Below are positions 12,364-24,990 of a DNA stretch of 64,000 nt, in pieces. Source of the stretch: Dimorphilus gyrociliatus (Eukaryota > Annelida > Polychaeta > Dinophilidae); NCBI GenBank assembly GCA_904063045.1, contig CAJFCJ010000026.1, positions 95,766 through 159,765 of the forward strand, in the 5' to 3' direction. The notes under the pieces were generated by a model that saw only the letters and a list, made by a program, of their open reading frames with translations, made no database searches and was not told the DNA's origin. The position numbers were made by a program, and so were the translations under genes. Each line of letters opens with the position of its first letter. Positions within the stretch are counted from its first letter, which is position 1.

Positions 12364-15300
12364 ATGGCACATATAAAAACTTACTGCAGAATTAAACCTT
12401 CATCAACTGCCTATCAAGATTTAAAAGTTATAGATAATAACATAGTTATTCGGCTGTCGGATATTAGCCCAGATTTGACAAAAGTCAGATCGAAATCCGC
12501 AGTAAATTATCAGTTCTTATTCGGTCACGTCTTCTTTCCAACATCAAGCCAGACGGAGATATTTGAAACAGTAGCTTCTAATATCATTCAAGGTTATTAT
12601 TGAAAATTTTTCCTAAAACATCATTCTTCTAATTAAAAGAATAATGACTTCTTTTCAAAATCTCAGGCTTTCTCGAGGGATACAATGGAACTATATTCGC
12701 TTATGGACAAACAGGATCAGGTAAAACCTATACAGTTGAAGGAGGGGGCAGGAAATTCGCAGAAAGAGGTCTTGCACCCAGAGCCCTGTCGAATATCTAT
12801 AAAGCCTTAGAACCAAGACAAAATAGAGAAGATATTTCTATTCACGTATCATATATGGAAATTTATCAAGAAGTCGGCTATGATTTGCTTATTCCAACGG
12901 ACAAAAATTCTATAGTAACGTCTTTTCCAAAAGTCACCGTTGTTGAGGGACCAAACGGAACTTGCATCATTCGCAATCTTTCGTGTCATTTAGCGGCAAC
13001 TGAAGACATTGCTCAAAGCCTACTTTTACAAGTATTTTCTTTTTAGTCATTAATCTCGATTCATCGCGTTTTATCATTGTAAAGGGTCAAGCTAATAGGA
13101 AAATTGCCGAAACTCCTATGAACTTAAGGTCTTCAAGGTCACACGCAGTTTTTACTATACAACTGACGTCGAAGAAACACGATTCTGATGTGATAGTCAA
13201 GTTTGTTTTAGTTTTTTTCGTTCTCTTTCTTATCATAATTAAACGTCTATTTCTCTCGGTGGCAGATCGAAGCTCCATCTCGTCGATCTAGCTGGCTCTG
13301 AAAGAGTAGCAAAAACCGGTATTGAGGGACAACAATTGAATGAGGCGAAGTTTATTAATTTATCACTTCATCACTTGGAACAAGTCATTAGTTCATTACA
13401 ACAAGAGGCACAGTCCGACACGAAGAGGTCTCGTGCTACTGAGTATCGACTTTACAACCGGTATAGTTGCTTTTAGAATGAAAAGGACAACTAGTTTTAT
13501 TTAAATAATTCGTTTTTCCTTTTTGTTTTTCCTTTTCTTTATTTCTTTTTTTGTCTTAATTTCGCTTTTGAAAAGGAATGAAATAGTTTCCTTCCATACG
13601 TTAAGGCGATTGCTCAGAAACGACGCGTAAAATTTAACCCATCTAATAAGTAAACGCTCCACTAGACATGATGCAAAATGCTTTGTTTCGCTAGATGCTA
13701 AAAAAGAGGCTATGATCTGTTAAAAGGTCGTTTGTTTTTTTTTTTTACGCAGATGGGTGACTTCTTTGAGGCCATCTAGTGCTGACAGCGTCCGAACAAA
13801 CGTTTCTACTCATCACATTCCATATCGTAATTCATTACTAACTATGGTACTAAGAGACAGTTTAGGTGCAGAAAATAGTTTCTTTAATCTTCTTCCATGG
13901 ATCGATCTAAAAATAAACTTTGAATCGTATTTACTCCAGGCGGAAACTGTCAAACAGCCATGATAGCGACAATTAGCCAGGAGGAAGAGAATATGAACGA
14001 AACAATATCAACGTGCCGTTTCGCTCAAAGGGTTGCGTGTATCACTAATATTTTGCGGTAAGCAACAAAAACGATAATATAAATTTATTAACTTTATAAG
14101 TATGCATTTAATTTTTTTCTTTAAAAAAAAATATTTTTACTTAAAAAAAAAGAAAAAATGAAGAAATAGACGATAAATCCATGATAAATCGATTGAGAAA
14201 AGAGAATTCGGGACTACGCGCAGAGATAAATATACTACGATCTAAGCAGGTATGCTGTGTGTATGTATATAAAAAATATACCTTTTAAATGACGCGTGAG
14301 CGGATTGTTTTCGCATGAATTAACCAGGCAGAGACACATAGTCTTGCTTCAATTGGATTAGTGTTGTAATGAACGAGCTGTTTTAATCGCTTTTATTAGG
14401 AACATTTCTGCCAACTTTTTCGTTCGTGTTTGAAATCACCGGTTAACTACTTACGTTGAGAGATAACATCTTATTTATCTCTTAATTATATCTGTTAATC
14501 GGATTTTTTATTAGGCCATGGACGGTAAAGATCTAACCGGAGATTTAAGTGAGGAAGATAAAAAATCCGTAGCAAAAATTATTCAGGCCTACATTGCTGG
14601 TAGGATAAAAGATCCTGTTCTTGCTGGTTAGTTACATTTCACTTAGGAAAGACGACATAATTAATGTTATACTCTCATTTCAGGTATATCGTCTGCCCAA
14701 CAATTTAGAGAAAGTCTACGAATTTTAAAGGCTATGATTATGCGCCATTACGCCTCAACCGCACCTTCCGCCGTGTCACCCGTATCTGACAGTAGAAATG
14801 TACAAGCTCCCGTTACACTTGTACAATCAACTCGGTAATTCAAACCTAAAGGAGCTCGAGGAAAATGGTTAATTAATTGCGTTTATTTTCCCGTCTTATT
14901 AGCGTAACATCTCCATCTTACACTGTTAAACGGGTCACTCCAAACGAAAATATTTCTAAGGAAAAAGGTGTTCTCAGGAACGCAGCTGTGCAAAAAATTA
15001 TTCAAAATGCATTACATAATATAAAGAAGAATCAGCAGAAGGAAAATGAAGGTAATATATTAGGATATTTTTTTATCGGTTTATAGAATAAGCCACTATT
15101 TTCACTTCTTTGTACAATTTTTTTTCTCCACTCCCCTCGTTCCCGTTTTTTTTATTTAGAAAAGAAAGCATTATATAAATCGCCTTTCGAGCAGCAAAGA
15201 GAAAAAGAAATTTTAAAGTTATCCGATAAGGTCGAAAGTAAAATTGTTAAAGTTCAAAGCCAAGAAAAAGAATTAAAAGAGCAGGCCCTTAATCATAAAA

Positions 15301-16970
15301 AGAATGATTTAATACGAATCAATAATGATTTAAAGTCAGTTTTTTTTTTAAGTTTTTTTAATTAGTTCAATTGATTTTTCTTTTATCTGAATCTTTCCGC
15401 GCCCTTATTGTCTTTTTACATATTTTAGGCAGGTACATGGCAAAATTACCGCTCAAATTAGTGAACAAGAAAAGAATTTGTCCAACACTGACCCTAAGGG
15501 TTTGCAATCTGAGAAACTAGCTGAAAGTCACCTTAGAAAAAAATTAGTAAGTGAGATATTTTACTGATTAATCCTTTTAACTAAAATCGGTTTTAAAATT
15601 TAGGCTAAAGTCGAGAAACGTATGAGTTTAGTAGAAGAGCATTTGAAGAAAATATCATCTCAAGAAACAAAAATAAAGCAGACTAAAGTTCGTGATCGCT
15701 CCTCACCCGATGATAATTTACAGGCTAAATACCCTGAATATATACGTAAAGATGGTAAATTAAACACAAGGGAATTACTGGATTCCCTAAAAAGACAAGA
15801 TAGGCGTCAAGAAAAGGTCATGGCAGTTCAACAAGATCAATTGCAGAAGCAAAAGACACTATCCAAAGCCCAAGAGCTTCAACTTAAGGAGGAGGCCACT
15901 CGTCTAAAATTAAACGAATTAAGAGAAAAATTAAAATCGGCTAAAGTATCCGCAACTCCGGCTGTTGTGACAGATACAAATGATAATATAGAGATGAAAT
16001 CTAGTACAACAGCTACTGCGGCTACTATTACTACGGTTACCACAATCACCTCGACTGCCAATTCACCTGTAGTACTCCCAAGGTAATTTATAAATCTATA
16101 CTAATGGTCTCTTAGAATTAATAATTTAATTTTTATATTGTCACTCTCCTGCCCTCCAGGCAAGCTTTTGTAGAACCAAAACGTATCAACTCAAAGAATT
16201 CATCGGAAAATTATGAAGATACCAAAGAAACATCTAAATTACATAATCGAGCTAATGTTGTGCAAGATAAACTAATTCTTCTTAAAGAACGCCTAAATAG
16301 CATTAAAAAAGCATCTAATTCTACGGAAGGACAAAAGAGTAATGAAATTCCAAGCCGACCAGGCTCTTCAAAGAGTGTCGAAGAGATGATGAAAGAGGCA
16401 CAAGTAATGAAAGGGCGAAAAGACCCTTCGAAATTATGGAGCGGTGGCTATACGACCCCTTCGACGCCGCCCTCCGAGCAGTCGAGTACGACGACTTTAG
16501 AGAGACCTCTTTCTAGACCTAATTCAAGCAACAGTGAGCGATTGAAAGAGTTTATAAGAAGTGGAAGCGCAGGCAAATCTCATTTGGCTAGGATAGCAAG
16601 AGTTCGAGCTGAAAAGGATGAAAATGAAGTAAACGAACCGATAGCGGAAAGACCTACATTATCGACTTTGCTGGCCGCCTCCAATTCTGAATCGATTACG
16701 GTTTCTCACGATTATTACGACTCGTTCGCCAGAAATTCCCGTTCCGGTACACCAACAAGCAATCAGGTGCCGTCGAAAAAATCCTACCCATGGACGAGAA
16801 AGGAGAAGACAGAAAATGACTCTTCGAATGTCTGGGGACCGGAAGCAAAGGTCTATATAGACTTGTTGTATGTCAGGGTAATGAATTTCTAATTGACAAT
16901 TTTCTATTTGCAGACGCGTTCAGTTAGTGATAGTATTTACGGATTTTTGGAAAAATCAAAAGAAAAATAG
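12364..16970 (+). CDS. KIF6: KIF6-type (kinesin-9 family) motor with long C-terminal coiled-coil extension
   Basis: Starting at ATG 12364, about 15 exons give about 1,050 residues. The motor is complete: [17 protein letters not shown] (P-loop, about 12675-12735), IAETPMN and SRSH (switch I, about 13110-13145), [16 protein letters not shown] (switch II, about 13275-13320) and [20 protein letters not shown]. The string [14 protein letters not shown] and the neck LPKVT-like region match KIF6 better than other kinesins. KIF6 is a plus-end motor of motile cilia. After the motor, FAQRVACI and a [13 protein letters not shown] segment agree with the KIF6 stalk. From 14902 on, the protein is charged coiled coil, then a Ser/Thr/Pro-rich tail (about 16160-16850). 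In-frame TAA at 14839-14841 sits just after a possible donor (CTCG|GTAATT), so the motor could also end there. A poly(A) signal AATAAA lies at 17165. A separate second gene cannot be excluded, but it would lack a start before 15622. Confidence 0.78.
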
Positions 16971-18371
16971 GTCACAATCTAAGATAGAAAGAAAAAGGAA
17001 ATAAGTATGGACGCCAGACGTTTCGGATTGTAATACTATATACGATATACGGTAATAGTCCGAATGTCAACAGTAAAGCTTCCAAGTGATGCTAAGCCGT
17101 CGCATTTCTTATTAATTCCGACCCTAGCAAATGTCTCGTTTGTAATTATTTTGAATTTATTTGCAATAAAATATAATTTTAATATTCAGATCATATTCCG
17201 GAAACAATTTGTTGCAAATATAATAATGTGAATGATGCAACTTTGAAGTCTAATATAGTTTATAATGTATTTAATAGTTTCTCGGTGAAATTTCCTTCTA
17301 GCTATAAACCAAACCGATGTTCGTTTGCGTCGTCTCTTACTCTATATACCTTCATTTCTTTTTTTGAATTCTCCCAATCGACTTACTCTATTTACCACAT
17401 ATCCATTCCTCTCTTAGCATCTCACTTCTCACAGTATTCGTTCTTTCTCTCCTGCTATCTTTAATTCTTGCTTTCTCTGTTTCCTTCTTTTTCTCTTTTC
17501 TATCTATCCCTTTTTCTCTTTTTCTATCTCTTTCTTTCTTTTTCTCATTTTCTCCTTTATTTTATTCCCTTCCGTTTTCCCCTTTTCAACTTTTCTATCC
17601 CTTTTTGTCTCTATTAGCATATATTCTATTGCCTATGTAAATATATTTGGATGTTTGTAAGTTTATACAAATTTGTTTGAAAATACATGTATTATATCTC
17701 TCTCCCTGCCGCACGATCTCTCCTTTTATCCGACATATGAAAAGAGGAGAAAGAAATAAGCTTATTCATTGCCCTAAATCTAGACCTATAGATTCGCCTA
17801 ATTCTTCCTTACTGTTTATTATTATCTTCTGTGACGGGTTATTTTCGACAGAAAAATATATGTTGATCATAAAACGCCTAGCTGCATAATACTAGACTAT
17901 TTAGGAAAGAAGAATACTTGTATATTGCCTCAATTATTAGTAGGAAGAGTGTGATTTGCAGGATTTTGTTCTCTTTTTTGTACGTTTACAGAATAGGATT
18001 TATACACATAATTATTCTCTACTAATGTTGTTAAGATTATTTTAATAACTCTATATAAAGCTTTGAATAAGACTAATTCACTGAAAAGAATTAGAAGGTA
18101 AAACAATCTTTGTCATATTTTATTCAAAGTTGAACAGTTATTGCTCAGCTCACATTCACAAAGAAGGGATGTTTAAATAACATACATTCTACGTTAGCAG
18201 TAAAAATTGTAAATTCACAAGAGCACACATTTATATACAATATGTATATAGTGTACATCTGCATGTAGCTTTATAATTATTAACTTATTCGTGTATTTAG
18301 AAGCTTTCAAATACATACGTCGTTCATAGATGAAAATATATTCATATATTAATATACAAACTCATTAAATA

Positions 18372-18413
18372 TATATATACTGTATACATTTGTGCACGTA
18401 TACAGTATATATA
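18372..18413. repeat. Perfect 16-bp inverted repeat with 10-bp loop
   Basis: The left arm TATATATACTGTATAC (18372-18387) and the right arm GTATACAGTATATATA (18398-18413) are exact reverse complements around ATTTGTGCAC. The arms contain the palindromic core ATACTGTAT/GTATACAG that recurs elsewhere in the window. Confidence 0.8.
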
Positions 18414-18800
18414 AACGCTTTCTAATGAAATATTACCAAGATAAAGTCAACTCTTAAATAAGTGCAAAAAAACTCCTCTGACTTAACACAGACGTACTTT
18501 TTCCTTTAATTGAAAGACCAAATTATAGTTGGCCTATTTTGTATAATTTTTTTTGCAGAAAATAAGCTTTCTTTAGAGATAACAGAACAAATTTTTCATT
18601 TATTTTATTATTTTTTTCCTGTAAGTCGGCTTACAAAAATTCGATTTATTACACTATTTATTTTTAGAGCTAATCCAGGATCGTAGTCATCGTTTTGATG
18701 ATTAATTTAATATAACAAAATGTTAAACGTTTTTAAGTTTTTCTTTTTTAAAGGCGTATTACAAAAAAAAAAACAACATAGCAGTCAAGATTTCGTTTTA

Positions 18801-18923
18801 CTCTCTCTCTCTGTCTCTCTATCGCGCTAATCTGTACTATATGAAATATACATAAATCTATTTTTATATATACAAAAAACACAAAAAATACATACATAAT
18901 CTCACCCTCTCTCCCCTCTTCTT

Positions 18924-18954
<31 letters not shown>

Positions 18955-18980
18955 TTTCTCCCTTTTCTCTTTCACTCCTT
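18801..18980. repeat. CT/GA microsatellite cluster
   Basis: There are two CTCTCT tracts, at about 18801-18820 and 18901-18980, separated by AT-rich sequence. They are simple repeats and account for the Glu/Arg-rich minus-strand reading frame over the region. Confidence 0.85.
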
Positions 18981-20645
18981 CTCCCATTTTCCTTTTCTTC
19001 CCTCACGCATTAATATTATGTGTCTATTATCTCGTCTACTTACATATTTTATTACTGTGGAGAGAAAATGTCTTTTCCTATTCAAAAAAAAATATTTGGT
19101 TATATAATAAATTAAATTCTATATCGAATTTGTATTATTTAAACATGAAAAAAAGGAAAATATCGAAATAATAATGTAATAATTGGAAAGAAGAGATTTT
19201 TCATAGTCTTTGAGCAGTATACGCACGTCTATTATATTACCTTTTCAATCTTACGTCTGATCCTCAATTAAAAAGTGAAATGTTTTCTTGCTGCTAAAAA
19301 TTTTTTTTTAAAATAATAACTTACCTTTGGAGTGATTTGTCATATTTCTTTTTCTTTTTTATCTTCCCTTTTCCCCCCTTTCCCCCCCCCCTTTTAAAAA
19401 TAATACATCAAAGACGTTATTAATTTAACCTTTTTTTATAATTTCGAAAATTCGGAATTAATGTCTAATAAAAAAAAATAAAAAAAATTTTCCACTAATG
19501 GTAAGAAGCCTAATCTCAAGGGGAAAATATCATCTAAGGCTCTGCCTTAATTGTAGTAAAATTGACTGTATCATCACCAAAAATTTATATTAACAAGTTA
19601 TGATAGCAATATAATATAATACTTCAAATGCTGTCGAAACCCTAATGCTTTAAAGTTGGTTCATAGGATTAAGCGCTGCACCTTCCTTTATTAAATTTTA
19701 CTCCTTTGAGAAGAAAGAGTAAAAAAAACCTATTATTTTTTACTGAACTATAGTAGCTTTCGGAGATACTCCAAGCTATCATTGGAATATACTCTAGAGG
19801 TTTAACTTGAATCATATTACAATTTTCTTCTTAATTTTTTTGACAAGACCAACTTCCAGTAACATTCTAACAAAAATTTATGATGAAGAGTCTACTTCTA
19901 AATTGAATATGTACTAGAGAACAAACAACACCTGAAACTCTAAACTCATTCATCGTTGTGCTCTTTTATTGAATTCGACTACGAACAGCCTTCCTCAATT
20001 TAAGAATTGAAAAGAATCCTTTATATGGCGGCTTTCATTTATTTAATATTATTTTAATAATAATGTAATATTTTGCGTTCGAAATGAGAGAAAGTATTAT
20101 CCCTAGACCTTTGGAGAAGTGCAGTCATTTTGCTGCCTATCGATATATCTTTTTTATTCTTAGGTGCAGAAAAAATTTGTTCTTATTTCCTTTGTCTTCG
20201 TTAAGGGGCATTTAGGAAAATAACTACTATTACAGGTTTAAAAGTGGTCACAGGCTTAGGAGCTACCCAATAGATAATCAATTTTTCCATTGCTGTAAAT
20301 CAACTGCAATGATTTTATTTATCAACTCTAAATCACATTATAATCTAAATAATTGTGTACTTGGCCCCCGTTTCAGATTGATTAAATATGCTATATACAC
20401 CAAAAAAAAACACAGACCCTCCTTTCTACCTATAAATACATTATTACCGAATTTAATCGAATAATACGGGAAAAAGCTGTTTGGGCCGTTTCTCTCTCAC
20501 TCTCTCTTCTTTTTTTTTTATACAATTAAATTTACGTAAAACAATCCAATACCCGATCTACATTTAACTTAAAAACTCTAATAATTAGTAAAATAAGCAA
20601 TATTTCATAAGAAAGTGTGTATATGTGCATATATAATTTTCCAAA

Positions 20646-20700
20646 TATATATAGAGTATTTATATATATATATATATATATAATATATATATATATATAT
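20646..20700. repeat. AT dinucleotide microsatellite
   Basis: A run of TA repeats with one interruption near 20682. A second run lies at about 20972-20997. Confidence 0.9.
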
Positions 20701-20960
20701 CAATAAATGCGTAATCTATGTACATTTATAATTTCAGAGTTATATATATAAATAAGAATATTTACAAAAGCACTAGATAATTTCATGAAGGACTGGGCTT
20801 TCAGGGATAGTTTGCATAAAATATTTTGTAAAAAAAATCCTTTACGCTTTACCCTGTTTTTACCCTGTCACTGCAGTTACATGTAACACTCTATCGATAG
20901 GTTAATTGGATATATACGAAGGTAAATATATATGCAGGTATAGAGAATATAGATATAAAT

Positions 20961-20996
<36 letters not shown>

Positions 20997-21252
20997 GAAT
21001 ATGTGTATGTTTATATGTATACATATATACATACATATAAATGTTTATCTACAGGTATATGTATAAAGAATATATAAAGCAAACGTTATACAGACTTTAT
21101 CTAGATAGAAAAAGGTATATTGCTAATTTGAATACGCAACGATCAGTTAGTTAAAATTATTAGAGTTAACTTGATTGCGATTAGAATTTGTTTTTGTTAT
21201 TATTTATAGGAATGGTTCAAAGCTTCGTTGTCTGTATGATCTGTGTGTTGGC

Positions 21253-24200
21253 TCAATAGATGTAATCGTTATAGGATTTAAAATGCTGAAGGTCGTATAC
21301 CTGCTGATGGTTTGATTGTTTATCGGAATCTGGAGGATTAGAAGTGTCGCTATCGCGTGCGGCCAGCGCCCGTGCAGCGGCGTCTGCAGACTCGTTCAAA
21401 GGATAAGCGAGATGAGGAGGAAGCGGTTCCGGAGGGGGCGGAGGTGGAGGAGGGCAAAGCTTGACTAGTGGAGCAATAACTGGTGAACAAACACTCTCCG
21501 TGTCCGTCTCTTCAGATACTTCCGATACCTCCTCTATGACGTGAATATCAGTCAATTGCTTTTCGGAATTTCCCGCATTCGTAACGTTGAGCGATGGCGT
21601 TGGTGCTAGGCCATCAGCTGCTCGTTCTTGTCTTAATTGTAGTAGAGGATTTAAAGCGGAGAAGTCGGTGAAAGGCTTTCGAGAAGGCGGATCAGGTGTC
21701 AAAGAACGAGCCAGACGAGGTGAGCTAGAAGACCGTAAACGAGGAGATCTAGAATTATTAGCATCAGAGCGCCTCATACGACCAGTACTGCTTGATGATG
21801 ACGAGGAAGAGGCGTCCATAAGTGATTCCCGCCTATTGAGCATTGGGTGACTTCGTGCTATATTGTTCAGTAGTCCAGCCGACATACTCATGGATAGAGA
21901 AAGCGATAGGGAAGCAACGGATGTCAATCCAGTAGACGTATCTAATCGTTGAGGTTGTCCTGTTAAGGGGAAAAAGGGATAATGATAAAGAAGACTTAAG
22001 AAAGAAAGAAAACCCCCTAAGGGTTAGATTAGCGAATTTATATTAAGTATATATGTACAGAATTTGTGTGCGCAATATAACAAAATAAAATATATGCACT
22101 TCTGGATAGAACGTTCCCCTGTACAGCAAATGGACGAATAAAAAAGAAAAAAAAACCAACCGAAAACGATATTCATTACCCTTCTTGCTCTTTATATACT
22201 TACGTCTAGGCCGACATGCCGCTATATCTTCCTCGCTTGCTCCGGATTGTTGGCAAAGGAATTTCAAAGCGTGTATTTCTTTCTGTCGACACACCAATAT
22301 GGTATATAGATTTGCATGCGCTTTTATTTATTTGTTTGTATTATTTGTTTTATTTATACGTCTTTCAAGTGTTTCTCATCTTCCAATAACTCGATTTTCT
22401 TCTCAGCGCGCCGTCTTGCCCTCTTCTGTAGCTTGATACGAAATTCCTGTCGTTGTTTTGCAGTAACCATAATTCCTAACGGGAAAGATAGGAATAGAAA
22501 AGAGAAAATTATCTCTTAGTGAAGATGTATAACTTTATATACTTTACACTAAGTTTATGCTTATTTAATTTTCTTATCTTACCGTTAATTACTCTCAAGA
22601 TCCGCCAGAGAAGGAAGACTATAAGTAAGGCTGCCGCCTCTTCGCCTTGAACCTCTCCGATTCCTTTCAGAAATACTAAATCTAAAGCAAACGACGCTAC
22701 TATTATCACAGCATCAAATATCTCCATTTTGTGCTTGAAAAATTCTAGACCCATTCCAATCACTTTGAGCAAGACCTAAAAACAGTAAAAAAAAATAATC
22801 TGTATATATATGTATTTCAACGACGATTGGCTGTTAAGATGCAATTACAGAAACAGTTAAGACCTGGATAACAAAAATGCCAAGTATAGTAATACTGCAG
22901 AAATGCAGGCTGTGAGCAATCTTGAGTAGAAATTTCGATTTCGAATACGTATGGCTGACTGGTTCGTTTGATAAATAATGACTGTCATTCGAAAATCCTC
23001 CACCGACTCCTTGCTCAGATAAATATGGTGGCGGCGTCGAAGAGGAAGTAGCAGAAGGCGATGACGACTCCTCGCCATTGGTTGTTACGGATTCCGACTT
23101 CTGGCTGTATTCGCACAATCGCCTCATTTGCATAGAAGCCGAACTGACGTTTGGCGAATTATCAGGCATGGAAAGTAGGCTGAGAATGTGATCGACGTTC
23201 GAACCTTCATAGCCTCGCAATTCTTCCGCGTGAGCGACTCGAATGAATCCGAGCACGTTGTCGAGATGAGATTGCGTTTCTTCGTACTGTCCTAATACGT
23301 TTCGTAGGATAAGGATATTGTCCGCTTTATTACATAGCGCGAAAAAGATTTTTTTCCCTCCGTCAAGCGTATAATTTGGGTGCATAAAACTAAAATATAG
23401 CGAAAGGATAACGGGAAGAGACTGGAGGGAGAGTGGCAAGAAAAAAAGGACACAGTAAAAATTCGCCACTGGCGTTCGTCCTGCCATTTGCGTACGGAAA
23501 TTGCGGGCAAGACGACTGCAAACGATCAAAGTGGCAAATCGATAAGATTCGGCGCGCACCTGCAAGCTTTTCTGAAGAAAGGTGGAAGAGGAGAGCGAAC
23601 CCGACTGATTGAGGGCAGTTTATCGCCGTTCACTTCCCCAAGGAGTCAAGTTAGCACTACGTCTCCCAATTCTTTACTGTACACATTATTTTTTTTTTAG
23701 GTCTATTTTGCGTCAAAATCTATTTTAAACTTTTTGTTGCCTTCAGAATCGTTTCATTTCATTCCGTTCTAATTCTATTTGTTCATATGTTTTTACGATT
23801 CATAATTTTAATATTTTCCTTCCCGTTTCTCTTTTTCCCAAAAGTCCCGCTTCCCTTTTCCGTTTTACTGTTTTTCTATTCTATTCTTTCCTTCTTCATT
23901 CTTTATCTGCCTATCTATGTGACTATCTATCTTACCTCGTATGGCGTGCAGGTCGAGAAGGATCTCGGCAATCACGACTCCGGCGTCAATTAGAACTAAT
24001 ACGCAGAGAAGAATTTGTAGCGGATTGCTTTCGAGTAACTTTACCAACTTTCCTCGCCATCTGCAAACAATAGATTATTCAGGAATTGGGTTAACACAAG
24101 ACTTGTAGAGAATTGGCAGTAGACAAGCGCGTCGCATAACGCCGCAGCACGACTGCAATGCAATTCATAAAGCGGCCGTTCGTCCTGACGCGTCAATTAG

Positions 24201-24603
24201 GCTATGCGACGCAGCTGTGAATTTCTTCCCTCCCCCTTCTCTATTTCTCTTTTTTTATCTCTTTTTATATCTTTTCCCTCAACGAATCTTTCTCAATTTC
24301 AGAAGCTTAAGAATAAAGTAGAAAAAAAAACAATATAAAAAAATAACTAACGTTTTAGGCTCGTCATCTTGTAACGAACGTAACTCTTCGTCTAAAAGTT
24401 CCGAATCCACGCTGTCGTCCTCCAGGTCTTTTAAGAATTTTTCATCCTTCAACCACTCGCAACGACTGCCGTATTGTGACAGCCTGTTTAGATGATTTAT
24501 AGTAGAAGTTGCAGTTGAAATATTAACGTTATTAATACTACTTCAGAAAAAAAGACTGTAGAAATTAAAATAATAAATTGAAAAATTCGTTTAACCTCCG
24601 CAT
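21253..24603 (-). CDS. HVCN1: Voltage-gated proton channel Hv1 with expanded S1-S2 loop and long C-tail
   Basis: Eight coding exons join in frame: 24603-24596, 24540-24352, 24060-23936, about 23291-22864, 22775-22583, 22475-22360, 22282-22204 and 21959-21253. Residues run from an acidic N-terminus to S1 (ILLCVLVLIDAGVVIAEILL, with the selectivity-filter Asp), then a loop of about 117 residues, then S2 (AHSLHFCSITILGIFVIQ). S3 follows (EIFDAVIIVASFALDLVFL), then S4 (LLIVFLLWRILRVING) and a coiled coil (KQRQEFRIKLQKRARRR through ALKFLCQQSG). A tail of about 235 residues comes last, with Ser runs and a run of eight prolines. Family knowledge: Hv1 voltage-sensor domains conduct protons and dimerise by the coiled coil. 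The first of three S4 arginines is Leu here. The loop has NVS and NDS glycosylation sites. The 8-nt first coding exon with its weak donor is the least certain part, and the exon-4 acceptor could instead lie about 36 nt upstream. Confidence 0.86.
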
Positions 24604-24900
24604 GACGCCGAGTGGAAGACGGCGCCATTTGTAAGAAAAAACTTAATTATTTGAAAAAATTTTTTATCACGCACACCCTCTTCTCTGACTCGTTTGGCTT
24701 ATCTTTTTTCTTTTTCTATATCTCTTTTTTCGCTCTTCCCCACTTCTCCTTTTATACTAATTTCCTTTTCTGTTTTTTTTTTGTGAGATCTTTTCGATTT
24801 TGCCTTTAATATAATGCATATATCTCGTTGAAGCTCGGATAACCTACCCTTATCAGTATCTTTACCTTCGTCCTTCTCGCGTTGACTGTCTTTCCTTTTT

Positions 24901-24990
24901 CCGTCGCTCTCTCGCTCTCTCGCTCTTCCTCTCTCTCGCTCTCGCTCTCTCTCTCTCGCTCTCTCTCTCACTTTTTTTTCTCTCTTTCTC
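24901..24990. repeat. CT-rich microsatellite (CTCTCG units) upstream of Hv1
   Basis: Alternating CTCTCG and CTCTCT units lie about 300-390 bp upstream of the Hv1 start. The sequence accounts for the Arg/Glu repeat reading frames on the minus strand. Confidence 0.85.

Larger units (their letters stand above)
16971..21252. other. Repeat-rich 4.3 kb non-coding interval
   Basis: The interval holds the KIF6 3' UTR, then pyrimidine-rich tracts (about 17390-17620), CT microsatellites, AT microsatellites and one perfect inverted repeat. The last part should include the Hv1 3' UTR (minus strand). Open frames here (for example about 18750-18985 on the minus strand) are translations of simple repeats. 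No gene was recognised. Confidence 0.5.

Noticed and set aside
20646-20997. AT tracts as a possible replication origin or matrix attachment site
   Set aside because: Plain dinucleotide repeats common in AT-rich genomes; no supporting motif.
23488-23700. Plus-strand frame opposite the Hv1 intron region
   Set aside because: Shadow frame in an intron on the opposite strand, with no motif and ending in a T-run.
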